Source of the DNA: JAOTZA01 sp965224065
GTDB lineage: Bacteria; Acidobacteriota; Thermoanaerobaculia; Multivoradales; JAHEKO01
Assembly (NCBI GenBank): GCA_965224065.1
Contig: CBDCYF010000005.1
Span: 2,976,001 to 3,040,000 of the forward strand
DNA length: 64,000 nt
Reading direction: 5' to 3'
The position numbers and the translations under genes are program-made. Under the pieces are notes generated by a model. The model saw nothing but the letters and a program-made list of their open reading frames with translations. It was not told where the DNA came from and searched no databases. Of this stretch, positions 15,879 through 23,679 are shown in pieces (positions within the stretch are counted from its first letter, which is position 1; each line of letters opens with the position of its first letter).

Positions 15879-17627
15879 ATGACAGAAAAAGAGCTCGGGT
15901 TCGTTCGCCGCTACATTTTCTCGACCGATCACAAGGTGATCGGGATCCAGTACATGATCACCGGCTTTCTGATGGCCGTGGTGGGGGGCCTGCTGGCCAT
16001 GATGATCCGGATGCAGCTTGCCTGGCCCGGCCGGCAGTGGGGATGGCTGGAGAAGATCTTCCCCGAGGGGATGGCCGGCGGCATCATGACGCCCGAGTTC
16101 TATATCTCGCTGGTCACGATGCACGGCACCATCATGGTGTTCTTCTTTATCTCCTATGTCCTGGTGAGCGGCTTTGGCAACTACCTGATCCCGCTTCACG
16201 TCGGCGCGCGCGACATGGCCTTTCCGTTTCTCAACATGCTGTCCTATTGGATCGCCGCGGCCAGCGCCCTGGTGATGCTGCTGTCGTTTCTGGCACCCGG
16301 TGGGGCCGCGGCCTCCGGCTGGACTGCTTACCCGCCGCTTTCGGCGATTGCTTCGGCGGTGCCGGGCTCCGGGATGGGGCAGACGCTGTGGCTGCTGGCG
16401 ATGGCCCTTTTTATCGTCTCGTTCACCATGAGCGGGCTCAACTACATCGCCACGGTCCTGTGTCTGCGCGCGCCGGGAATGTCGATGTGGCGGATGCCGC
16501 TCTCCGTCTGGTCGTATTTCACCTCGGCGGTCGTCGGGGTGCTGGCCTTCCCGCCGCTTACCGCGGCGGCGATCATGCTGCTCTTCGACCGCCATTTCGA
16601 AACCAGTTTCTTTCTCCCGGAGGGTTTGGTGATCGCCGGCGAGCTACTGCCACACCAGGGAGGCACGCCCCTTCTGTGGCAGCACTTGTTCTGGTTTCTG
16701 GGCCACCCCGAAGTCTATGTGCTGATTCTCCCGGCGATCGGGATCGTGTTCGACGTGCTGCCGGCCTTTACCCGCAAGCCGATCTTTGGCTACCGGACCA
16801 CCGCCTGGTGTTACCTCGCGATCGGCGCGCTGAGCATGATCGTCTGGGGCCACCACATGTTCGTCAGCGGGATGAGCCCCTACTCGGGCGAGTACTTCAC
16901 CCTCATGACCCTGGTGATCACCATTCCCTCGGCGATTATCGGCGTCAACATGTTGGGCAGTATCTGGGGCGGGTCGCTGCGTCTCAAGACGCCGATGCTT
17001 TTTGCCCTCGGGCTGATCGCGTTTTTTGGCACCGGTGGGTTCGGCGGCATTTTTCTCGGCAACGCCACCGCCGACATTCAGCTCCACGACACCTATTTTG
17101 TGGTCGGTCACTTCCACTTCATGATCGGCGGGGTGACCCTGCTCGCAACCTTTGCCGCGGTCTACTTCTGGTTTCCGAAGATGTTCGGCCGGATGATGAA
17201 CGAGACCTTGGGCAAGCTCCATTTCTGGTCGACCATTATTTCGTTTTACTCGATTTTTTTGACCCAGCACTTCATCGGCCTGGCTGGGACGCCGCGGCGC
17301 TACTACGCGTTTCTCAACTACGAGTTTCTCGAGCCGGTGCGGAGCATGCAGTTTTTTGTCACGGTCGCCGCCTTTACCATGGGCGCGGCCCAGCTCCTGT
17401 TTCTCGTCAACTTCTGCTGGAGTCTTTTCAAGGGCAAGGAGGCCGGAGCCAACCCGTGGCGCGCCACGACGCTCGAGTGGACGCTGCCGTCGCCGCCGCC
17501 CCACGGTAACTGGGTGGCCGAAGGCCCGACGGTCGAAAGATGGGCCTACGAGTACAGCGCCGAGCAGGCCGAGGAGGACTTTACCGGCCAGACGGTCCCG
17601 GCGGCACAGGTGCCGGCGACCTTCTAG
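15879..17627 (+). CDS. coxA: Cytochrome c oxidase subunit I (aa3-type)
   Basis: 582 residues with twelve predicted membrane helices. All metal ligands are seen: low-spin heme His in MHGTIMVFFF, CuB His and cross-linking Tyr in WFLGHPEVYVLILP, the CuB pair in WGHHMFVSGM, and heme a3 and heme a His in VVGHFHFMIGG. The HPEVY glutamate places it in the A1 family of proton-pumping heme-copper oxidases. It reduces O2 to water in the cytoplasmic membrane. It lies between coxB and the first subunit III gene. No assembly factors (Sco, CtaA/B/G) are in this operon. Confidence 0.96.
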   Translation: MTEKELGFVRRYIFSTDHKVIGIQYMITGFLMAVVGGLLAMMIRMQLAWPGRQWGWLEKIFPEGMAGGIMTPEFYISLVTMHGTIMVFFFISYVLVSGFGNYLIPLHVGARDMAFPFLNMLSYWIAAASALVMLLSFLAPGGAAASGWTAYPPLSAIASAVPGSGMGQTLWLLAMALFIVSFTMSGLNYIATVLCLRAPGMSMWRMPLSVWSYFTSAVVGVLAFPPLTAAAIMLLFDRHFETSFFLPEGLVIAGELLPHQGGTPLLWQHLFWFLGHPEVYVLILPAIGIVFDVLPAFTRKPIFGYRTTAWCYLAIGALSMIVWGHHMFVSGMSPYSGEYFTLMTLVITIPSAIIGVNMLGSIWGGSLRLKTPMLFALGLIAFFGTGGFGGIFLGNATADIQLHDTYFVVGHFHFMIGGVTLLATFAAVYFWFPKMFGRMMNETLGKLHFWSTIISFYSIFLTQHFIGLAGTPRRYYAFLNYEFLEPVRSMQFFVTVAAFTMGAAQLLFLVNFCWSLFKGKEAGANPWRATTLEWTLPSPPPHGNWVAEGPTVERWAYEYSAEQAEEDFTGQTVPAAQVPATF

Positions 17628-17656
17628 CGCGGGGCTAGTGCGGGGATGGTGGCGAG

Positions 17657-18223
17657 ATGACACAAAGAGATCGGGCAGCGGTCGCGGAGCCGACGCTTTA
17701 CCCGGCGCAGCTCGGGATGTGGGTCTTTCTGGCCACTGTCACGATGCTGTTTGCGGCCTTTACCAGCGCCTACATCATCCGGCGTTCCGCGGCCGATTGG
17801 GTGCCGGTCGCCCTGCCGGCAGTGCTTTGGGCCAACACCCTCGTATTGGTGGCCAGCAGTGTGACCTTGGAGGCGGCGCGCTCGCGGGTCGAGCGGCACC
17901 GGGCCGGGGCCGCGCTGTGGCTGGGGATCACTGCGGTCCTCGGGGTCCTTTTTGTCGCCGGCCAGCTCGCCGGTTGGCGCCGTCTGGCCGAGCAGGGCGT
18001 CTTTGTCCCCACCAGCCCCCACAGCTCTTTTTTCTACATCCTGACCGGTCTCCACGCGCTCCACGTCGCCGGGGGGCTGGCGCTTCTGGTCTTTGTGGCG
18101 GTGGTGGCTTGGCGGGGCGTTGAGCCGCCGCGGCTCGGGCGGCTCGTTCGGTTGTGCACGACCTACTGGCACTTTCTCGGCGGCCTGTGGATCTTTCTCT
18201 TCTTGGTACTGGCCCGGCTGTGA
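17657..18223 (+). CDS. Cytochrome c oxidase subunit III, first copy
   Basis: 188 residues with five membrane helices. Family features include LGMWVFLATVTMLFAAFTSAYIIRR (shown only as a region at 19-43), FFYILTGLHALHV and TTYWHFLGGLWIFLF, the last with the conserved WH pair. It is shorter than the seven-helix mitochondrial form, as usual for bacterial caa3-type subunits. Twenty-nine bases follow coxA. A second subunit III-like gene comes directly after it, so the complex may use a split or duplicated subunit III. Confidence 0.88.
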   Translation: MTQRDRAAVAEPTLYPAQLGMWVFLATVTMLFAAFTSAYIIRRSAADWVPVALPAVLWANTLVLVASSVTLEAARSRVERHRAGAALWLGITAVLGVLFVAGQLAGWRRLAEQGVFVPTSPHSSFFYILTGLHALHVAGGLALLVFVAVVAWRGVEPPRLGRLVRLCTTYWHFLGGLWIFLFLVLARL

Positions 18224-18251
18224 GGGCCCGGGGCGAAAGGAGTCGAAGGCG

Positions 18252-18863
18252 ATGACGGACACTGCAAAACAGCTCGCGCGAGCCCGCTGGGCCGGTGGCG
18301 CCTGTCCCTTCGAGGCCGGCTGGCGCAAGGTGATGATGTGGGCCTTCATCATCACCGACGGTCTGCTGTTCGCCGGCTTTTTGGCTTCCTACGGGTTTGC
18401 GCGCCTGTCGCACCACGACTGGCCGGACCAGGGGGCGCTCTTCAACCTGACCTTTATCGCTACCATGACCTTTGTCTTGATCACGTCGAGCGCCACCATG
18501 GCGAGCGCGGTGCGCGCCGCCGAGATCGGCAGCCGCAAGGTCGCGGAGCGATTCTTGTGGGCGACCGCGCTGGGCGGTCTGATCTTTCTCGCCATGCAGG
18601 CCAAGGAATGGGCGACGCTGATCGAAGAGGGGGTGCGGCTGGCGAGCAATCCCTTCGGGGCTTCTCTGTTTGGCGCCTATTTTTTCCTGATCACCGGGTT
18701 CCACGGTACCCATGTGCTCTCAGGGGTGATCATCCTGGTGGCGACCGCGCTTCGGTGGCGGCGTGGCATCACCCAGGCCGAGGGGGTCGAGATGGCCGGT
18801 CTTTACTGGCACTTTGTCGACCTGGTGTGGGTGTTTATCTTCACGGTGTTCTATTTGATCTAG
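18252..18863 (+). CDS. Heme-copper oxidase subunit III, second copy
   Basis: 203 residues from ATG 18252, chosen because AAAGGAG precedes it. Five membrane helices, with family text FLITGFHGTHVLSGV and GLYWHFVDLVWVFIFTVFYL at the end, the classic C-terminus of subunit III. The N-terminal MTDTAKQLARARWAGG is soluble. It differs clearly from the upstream copy (188 aa), so this is an old paralogue pair, not a recent tandem duplication. It sits 28 bases after the first copy and 12 before the subunit IV gene. Confidence 0.9.
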   Translation: MTDTAKQLARARWAGGACPFEAGWRKVMMWAFIITDGLLFAGFLASYGFARLSHHDWPDQGALFNLTFIATMTFVLITSSATMASAVRAAEIGSRKVAERFLWATALGGLIFLAMQAKEWATLIEEGVRLASNPFGASLFGAYFFLITGFHGTHVLSGVIILVATALRWRRGITQAEGVEMAGLYWHFVDLVWVFIFTVFYLI

Positions 18864-18875
18864 AAGGGATAGACG

Positions 18876-19220
18876 ATGACGGCGACAGCAGCGGAGGCCG
18901 CGCACTCGAGCTACCGGACCTACTGGCGGATCTGGTTCATCCTTCTGGCCGTGACGCTGATCATGATCTTTATCGATCGGCCCACCGCGCAGGCATTGGA
19001 CGGTTCCGGCCCCGCCATCCCCCATGGCGTCCTGGTCTTCATCCTGGTGGCCGCGATGCTATTCAAGGCGACCCTCATCGCCAGCTACTTTATGCATCTG
19101 CGCTACGAGAAGCTTTTTCTGGGTTTGAGTGTCCTGTTCGGGCTGCTCATCAACGGCGCGATCCTGTTTGTTCTCATCGTTCCGGACGGGCTGCGCATCT
19201 TTGGGATGGCGGCCCCGTGA
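18876..19220 (+). CDS. Cytochrome c oxidase subunit IV family protein
   Basis: 114 residues with three membrane helices; the central one carries the family motif KATLIASYFMHLRYEK. This small prokaryotic subunit IV (CtaF/CoxD type) is an accessory subunit of caa3-like oxidases. It follows the second subunit III gene by twelve bases, and its TGA overlaps the GTG of the next small gene. Confidence 0.9.
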   Translation: MTATAAEAAHSSYRTYWRIWFILLAVTLIMIFIDRPTAQALDGSGPAIPHGVLVFILVAAMLFKATLIASYFMHLRYEKLFLGLSVLFGLLINGAILFVLIVPDGLRIFGMAAP

Positions 19221-19498
19221 CCTGGGCGGTGAGGCGGCTCTTCGCCATCGCGGTTGTCGCGGCGCTGCTGGCCCTGGCGCCTGAGGCGGCATGGGCTCAG
19301 TGCGCGATGTGCCGCACGGCCCTCGAGTCTCCCGAGGGGGCGGCCCTCGCCGGAGCCTTTCGCCGCGGTGTTTTTTTTCTGCTGGGGGTTCCCTTTGGGA
19401 TCGTAGGCACGGTGGTCGGTCTGGTCCTCCACGAGCGTCGCCGGGCGCGGCAGGACCCCGGATTTCAAGCGAGTCCCGCGGGACCGCTGGCGGACTGA
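19217..19498 (+). CDS. Small membrane protein with CxxC, end of cox operon
   Basis: 93 residues from GTG 19217, sharing GTGA with the stop of the subunit IV gene, so it is translationally coupled. A signal-like helix (about 5-27, ending AAWAQ) leads straight into CAMCRTALE, then a second membrane helix (FFLLGVPFGIVGTVVGLVL) and a basic tail. The mature protein would therefore expose a CxxC on the outer face. I cannot name the family; a role in copper handling or redox assembly of the oxidase is an inference from the CxxC and location. Confidence 0.75.
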   Translation: MTWAVRRLFAIAVVAALLALAPEAAWAQCAMCRTALESPEGAALAGAFRRGVFFLLGVPFGIVGTVVGLVLHERRRARQDPGFQASPAGPLAD

Positions 19499-19532
19499 GA
19501 CTCGATCTCGCTTCGCGTCTACAGAGGACGGG

Positions 19533-20918
19533 CTAACCCGGCTCGTAGGTCGCTTCCAGACCCGAGACCTTGTCTGATTGAAAGAGCGTGGCGATGACGT
19601 TGCTGTACTTGAAACCCCGGCGGGTGAGTCGGTAGTTTCCGCCTTCGAAATCGACACAGCCTTCGTTCCGGAGCGCCGCGAGCTCGCCTGAGAAATCTTG
19701 CGAGACGTCAGCGTCAAAGCGACGCCGGTAGACCGACGGATCCAGCCGTCCGAGTGAGAGGTTGAGTATGCAAAAGCGCCGTCGGCGCTCGTCGCCGTCG
19801 AGCTCGAAACCGAGCCTCGGCACGTCTTTCCCGAGCTGGCCGCGGTCGATGAAGCTGGAAATGATCCGGGCGGTGCGGCCACGGCGGACGGCAAAATCCG
19901 TCCCGTAGTGAACGGGGCTCGTGTAGCTGCGGGCTCCGGCGCCCAGTCCGAGGAGCGGCGTGCCCGAGAAATCCGACGCCTCCTGCCGCAGGCCGTCCTC
20001 CGAACAGATGGAGAAGCGAACAAAGCTGTTCTGCCGGAAGCCGCGAGCCGTCAGATAGTCGACGCTTTCATCATAGATCGCGTACTTGGATTCGTTTTCG
20101 AGAAAGGACTCCGCCCGCGCAAACCTGCGTTTGTTGATGGAGGTCAGCGGTCTGAAGATCACCGGATAGAGCGTAATGGTCTGAGGTTGGTAGTCGAGGG
20201 TCGTGCGCAGACTCCGAAACCAGGTTTCCCGGGTCTGGCCTTCGAGTCCATAGATCAGGTCATAGTTGACGTTGGCGAAACCGACTGTGTGGATCGCATC
20301 CACTGCCCTGTGAACGGTATCCATTCCGTACGGCCGGCCCACCCGTTTGCGCTCTTCCTCGTCGAGGGTTTGAAGGCCCATGCTCACGCGGTTGACGCCG
20401 AGCGCCTTGAGCGTCTCGAGAAGCGACCGGCGCATGGTGTCGGGTGAGCCCTCGATCGCGATCTCGGCGGCCTGGCTCCATTTCGGAAAGGCCCGCCGCA
20501 AGGCGCCGAAGACCTCGCGATATTGGCTGGACTCGAGGGTCGTCGGCGTACCGCCACCGATATAGAGTGACTCGATCTCGATGTCGCTCAGCAGCTCACC
20601 GTAAAGCTCGATCTGGCGCACCAGCGCGTCCACATAGGCCTGGCGCATGTCGTCGGAATGCTTGGTGGTCAAAAACAGGGTGCAGAACGAGCAGCGGTAA
20701 CCACAAAAGGGAACGTGTAGATAGAGATTGACGGGGCCGCGAACCCGCGACCATATTTGTTCGAGCGTCAGCACCGGACGGAGCGGGCGGTAGGCGTACT
20801 TTGAAGGGTAGCTGTAGACGTATTTCGGCAGGTCGCTGGCAGCGATTGCCGCTTTCAATCGCTCCTCAGCCGGGGCGTCGACTCGTCTCGGGGCCGCTGG
20901 AAATGCCGAGCTCGTCAT
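19533..20918 (-). CDS. Radical SAM protein, HemN/HemW-like
   Basis: 461 residues from ATG 20918, which overlaps the upstream stop as ATGA. The cluster motif HVPFCGYRCSFC (Cx3Cx2C, near residues 66-78) and LYIGGGTPT are typical of the HemN/HemW coproporphyrinogen-oxidase-like branch, as are GVNRVSMGLQT and NYDLIYGLEGQT. The C-terminal winged-helix region (FSGELAALRNEG.VDFEGG) matches HemW. True HemN/HemW normally stands alone or with heme genes; here it is coupled to an adenylate-forming enzyme and a repeat protein, so a special substrate is likely. The last 15 residues reach past the usual end. The class assignment is good, the reaction unknown. Confidence 0.85.
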   Translation of the reverse strand: MTSSAFPAAPRRVDAPAEERLKAAIAASDLPKYVYSYPSKYAYRPLRPVLTLEQIWSRVRGPVNLYLHVPFCGYRCSFCTLFLTTKHSDDMRQAYVDALVRQIELYGELLSDIEIESLYIGGGTPTTLESSQYREVFGALRRAFPKWSQAAEIAIEGSPDTMRRSLLETLKALGVNRVSMGLQTLDEEERKRVGRPYGMDTVHRAVDAIHTVGFANVNYDLIYGLEGQTRETWFRSLRTTLDYQPQTITLYPVIFRPLTSINKRRFARAESFLENESKYAIYDESVDYLTARGFRQNSFVRFSICSEDGLRQEASDFSGTPLLGLGAGARSYTSPVHYGTDFAVRRGRTARIISSFIDRGQLGKDVPRLGFELDGDERRRRFCILNLSLGRLDPSVYRRRFDADVSQDFSGELAALRNEGCVDFEGGNYRLTRRGFKYSNVIATLFQSDKVSGLEATYEPG

Positions 20919-22252
20919 TTGGAGTCGTGTGGCGCCACTTCCTCCGCCGTGCGGGGCTCGACGCGAAAGTCCAGGCTGCCGTCCATGGAGCGTTGAGCGA
21001 GTGCTGGATGGAGGCGAAACAGGGCCGACACCAGCCGTTTGACCATCTCGGCGACCCGCCCGGGATACATCCACGGCGCGTAGCGCAAACCCAAGCGCAA
21101 GGCGATCCGTTCGGGGCTCTCTGTCTCGGCCGGCAGGTGGTCGACCGCGTAGTGGAGGTCCCCGGTCAGCTCGAGGCCCGTTCCGGCTTCGAGATCGGGA
21201 AAGCGCGAGGTGATGGCGATGTCCGGGATCTCGACCAGGAGCTCATAGAGCGGACCCGACAACAGCAACGGCACCACGCTCTCGCCGCTGAGGTCGAGCA
21301 CCGAGCGCGTCAACCGACCACGGTAGCGAACCCGGAGTCCGGTCGGCTGGTCGGAATCGGCCACGAGCTCGACGAGATCGCCGGTCACATAGCGCACCAG
21401 CGGCATCTGCTGCACAAAAGGGTAGAGCCCGGTCAGTAGCAGGACGCCGACGTCGCCCTCGGCGACGGCCTCGAACGTCCGTGGATGCACGACCTCGGGG
21501 ACGACGTGAGGATCGAATACCCAGGGTCCGCCGATTCCGATCTCTCGCGCGCCACCAAGCATCTCGGTCAAGCTGTAGGTGTCCTGCACTTGCGCGTTCC
21601 ACAGTCGCGCCAGCAGGCGCTTGCGCGATGCCGGCACGTGTCCGCCGAAGAGCACGACCGTCTTGATCGAGCTGGCGCCAAGATCGAAGCCCTCGGATCT
21701 GAGATAGGCCGTCAGCGCCATGACCATGCGCTCGGTTCCGGTGAGGACCGACGGCCGCGATTCGACACCGGGCAGGTCATAGCGCCGCTCGATCACTCCC
21801 CGCGCCTGGCTCGCCTGGGCCAGGTCGTGAACGCCTACCGAGAGGACGTACGCGCGGCTCGGAACCGCGATCGGGTTGCCATGGTAGGCGTTGGCCAGGT
21901 TGACGTGGAGCGGCCTCTTTCCCCCGGGCTCGGCTGCTGCAAGCTGGGCGGCAAAAAACTCCCATACGAACGCCTGCTCCGCTTGGCTTCGGTAGAGCTG
22001 GAGGAACTTTCCCGTCGTGCCCGTCGTGTGCTGCACGGTGGCCGGCAAGGATTCGTCACAGCGCAGGGCCTGATGGTTTGTCACTACGTCATGGCGATGC
22101 AGCACCGGCAGCCGGGGTAGCTGCTCGACCCCGAGGACCTCGTCGATCCCCTCGAACCGCTGGCTGTAAAACGCCGATCGTGACCGGCACCAGTGGAACG
22201 TCTGTTCAAGCAGTTTGTCGTGAAGGGCGCGAACCGGAGGCTGCCCGGTCAC
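20915..22252 (-). CDS. PaaK-like adenylate-forming enzyme
   Basis: 445 residues resembling phenylacetate-CoA ligases: phosphate loop HTTGTTGK (about 75-82), TYSLTEMLGGA (A5-like, with Glu), and RYVTGDLVEL (A7-like Asp). The C-terminal subdomain is present but diverged. Such enzymes activate a carboxylate with ATP and usually pass it to CoA or a carrier. The start overlaps the end of the repeat-protein gene as ATGA/GTGA-type coupling at 22249-22252, and its stop overlaps the radical SAM start. The substrate could be a small acid or a side chain of the neighbouring protein; nothing in the sequence decides this. Confidence 0.82.
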   Translation of the reverse strand: MTGQPPVRALHDKLLEQTFHWCRSRSAFYSQRFEGIDEVLGVEQLPRLPVLHRHDVVTNHQALRCDESLPATVQHTTGTTGKFLQLYRSQAEQAFVWEFFAAQLAAAEPGGKRPLHVNLANAYHGNPIAVPSRAYVLSVGVHDLAQASQARGVIERRYDLPGVESRPSVLTGTERMVMALTAYLRSEGFDLGASSIKTVVLFGGHVPASRKRLLARLWNAQVQDTYSLTEMLGGAREIGIGGPWVFDPHVVPEVVHPRTFEAVAEGDVGVLLLTGLYPFVQQMPLVRYVTGDLVELVADSDQPTGLRVRYRGRLTRSVLDLSGESVVPLLLSGPLYELLVEIPDIAITSRFPDLEAGTGLELTGDLHYAVDHLPAETESPERIALRLGLRYAPWMYPGRVAEMVKRLVSALFRLHPALAQRSMDGSLDFRVEPRTAEEVAPHDSK

Positions 22253-22974
22253 GCGTTTCCTTCACCGCCCTTTGCAGCAGCGACGAAGGTACGCAGAGCC
22301 GCCGAGAGTGCCGGATTGTCCGCCGTAGCCGTTGCGGTCGTGGGCTCGGCGGCAAACGGTTCTGCCGCCAAAGGCTCCGCGGCGAGTGGCTCGGCGGCTA
22401 GGGGCTCAGCGGCGAACGGCTCGGCCGCCAGGGCCTCCGCGGCCAGAGGCTCCGCGGCGAGCGGCTCGGCCGCTAGTGGCTCTGCGGCGAGTGGCTCTGC
22501 GGCCAGGGGCTCGGCAGCGAGTGGCTCTGCCGCCAAGGGCTCGGCGGCGAGCGGCTCTGCCGCCAAGGGCTCTGCGGCTGCGGGCTCCGCAGCGAGTGGC
22601 TCTGCTGCCAAAGGCTCCGCGGCCAGGGGCTCGGCAGCGAACGGCTCGGCCGCCGTGGCCTCCGCGGCCACCGCCTCCGCCGCGATCGCTTCGGCCGCGA
22701 TGGCCTCTGCCGCAATCGCTTCGGCAGCGGCGGCATCCGCCCCGCTGTCGAGCGCCTCGGAGATCGCCTTGGCCGTTTCGGCCACCTCGCGCCGCGCCTT
22801 CTCCGCAACCGCCTGGACCGTTCCATCGCCTGCGGCCGCGGTTTCCGATGGCTCGTCGATTACGCTCTGTGCCGCTCCCAGTTTCGCCGCCGCCGCCGAG
22901 AGTAGATCTCTCACCGCGGCGTCCTGCACTTTGCCCGCCCGCCGGTACAACTCAGCAAGTTCTTGCACGTCCAT
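22249..22974 (-). CDS. Protein with 26 AAExx pentapeptide repeats
   Basis: 241 residues. Residues 1-82 are a helical, charged domain starting MDVQELAELYRRAGK. Residues 83-212 are exactly 26 units of AAExx: first AAEAI/AAEAV/AAEAT, then mostly AAEPL with AAEPF, AAEPA and AAEAL variants. A 29-residue tail (ending KGGEGNA) follows. There is no Cys, signal peptide or membrane span. It is the first gene of a coupled trio with the PaaK-like enzyme and the radical SAM protein; AGAGAGAGG precedes ATG 22974. The function is unknown: a scaffold, a multicore modification substrate or an elastic linker are all possible. Periodic GC-rich DNA can create such frames by slippage, but the synonymous differences between units argue for coding. 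Confidence 0.7.
   Translation of the reverse strand: MDVQELAELYRRAGKVQDAAVRDLLSAAAAKLGAAQSVIDEPSETAAAGDGTVQAVAEKARREVAETAKAISEALDSGADAAAAEAIAAEAIAAEAIAAEAVAAEATAAEPFAAEPLAAEPLAAEPLAAEPAAAEPLAAEPLAAEPLAAEPLAAEPLAAEPLAAEPLAAEPLAAEPLAAEALAAEPFAAEPLAAEPLAAEPLAAEPFAAEPTTATATADNPALSAALRTFVAAAKGGEGNA
22339..22728 (-). repeat. 15-bp tandem coding repeat, 26 units
   Basis: DNA units such as GGCTCTGCGGCGAGT (plus strand) recur every 15 bases and encode AAExx on the minus strand. Third codon positions vary between units (gcc/gcg/gct; ggc/ggt contexts), while Ala-Ala-Glu stays fixed throughout. Confidence 0.9.
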
Positions 22975-23018
22975 CCTGAACCTCTCTCTCTGGTGGGTCG
23001 CCGTCGCGACCCTGGGCC

Positions 23019-23600
23019 TTACCCGAAGGTGATCTTTGTCGAGGCGAGCTCCTTGGTGCCTTCGCGGTAGATAACTCCGCGGAGCGACGGCACTCTGTCG
23101 CTGACGACACAGCCGTCGATGAAAATCTTCGCGGAGGGAACTCCGCCGGAATCGTCCGACATCGCGGCGGCCCCCGCGATTCTGAAACAGCCGCTTTCGT
23201 TGATCTGGGCCTTGAGCGCGCTGGCCCTGCTCATCGTCAGCTTGGCGCCTCTCCGGCCCAGTGGAGTGCCATAGATATCCAGCTTCTCGAACGAGATCTC
23301 GCTGCCGACGAGCTCGTACGCCGCCGAGACGTCGATCGAGTAAAACGATCGACTCGCGCTCACCGTCATTGAGCCGGCCAATCCGCGTGTCGCCAGCTTG
23401 CCCTTGTCAACAAAATCGTTGACTTTATTCGACACGGGTGGTCTGCGGCCTCCCGCGTGGGCGGCCACAATACCCGAACCGGCGCCCACCAGCGCCAGCT
23501 TCAAAAACCTCCTCCGGCCGCCCGTACCGGTGGCCCCGACGACTCTTTGGGACACAGATTCCCTCCGGTTCGGCGAACCGCAGCCCTCATCTTTTCCCAT
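23019..23600 (-). CDS. Tat-exported protein of unknown function
   Basis: 193 residues from ATG 23600 after AAAGGAG. A twin-arginine signal GRRRFLKLALVGAG lies at about residues 28-41, ending near AAHAGG, so the folded protein is exported. The mature part (about 140 residues) looks all-beta, with KLTMSRASALKAQI and two cysteines. I do not recognise it. It lies 44 bases upstream of the repeat protein and 79 bases downstream of the nucleotidyltransferase gene. The gap before it (23601-23679) is AT-rich; TTTAGA-18-TAGAAT is a possible promoter, so a second transcription unit may begin here. Confidence 0.7.
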   Translation of the reverse strand: MGKDEGCGSPNRRESVSQRVVGATGTGGRRRFLKLALVGAGSGIVAAHAGGRRPPVSNKVNDFVDKGKLATRGLAGSMTVSASRSFYSIDVSAAYELVGSEISFEKLDIYGTPLGRRGAKLTMSRASALKAQINESGCFRIAGAAAMSDDSGGVPSAKIFIDGCVVSDRVPSLRGVIYREGTKELASTKITFG

Positions 23601-23679
23601 GTTGTACTCCTTTCGTAACTATTCTAAGAGTGTAACACCATGGCTCTAAAATTGGAAATAGCCGGGAAGTAGTCGATTG

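Noticed and set aside
18338..19498. A 386-codon plus-strand frame across the oxidase genes
   Set aside because: Only its last 93 codons (from GTG 19217) are plausible; the rest is out of frame with subunits III and IV.
22339..22728. CRISPR or non-coding satellite
   Set aside because: The 15-bp period keeps a reading frame without stops and with fixed amino acids, and the flanks are coding.
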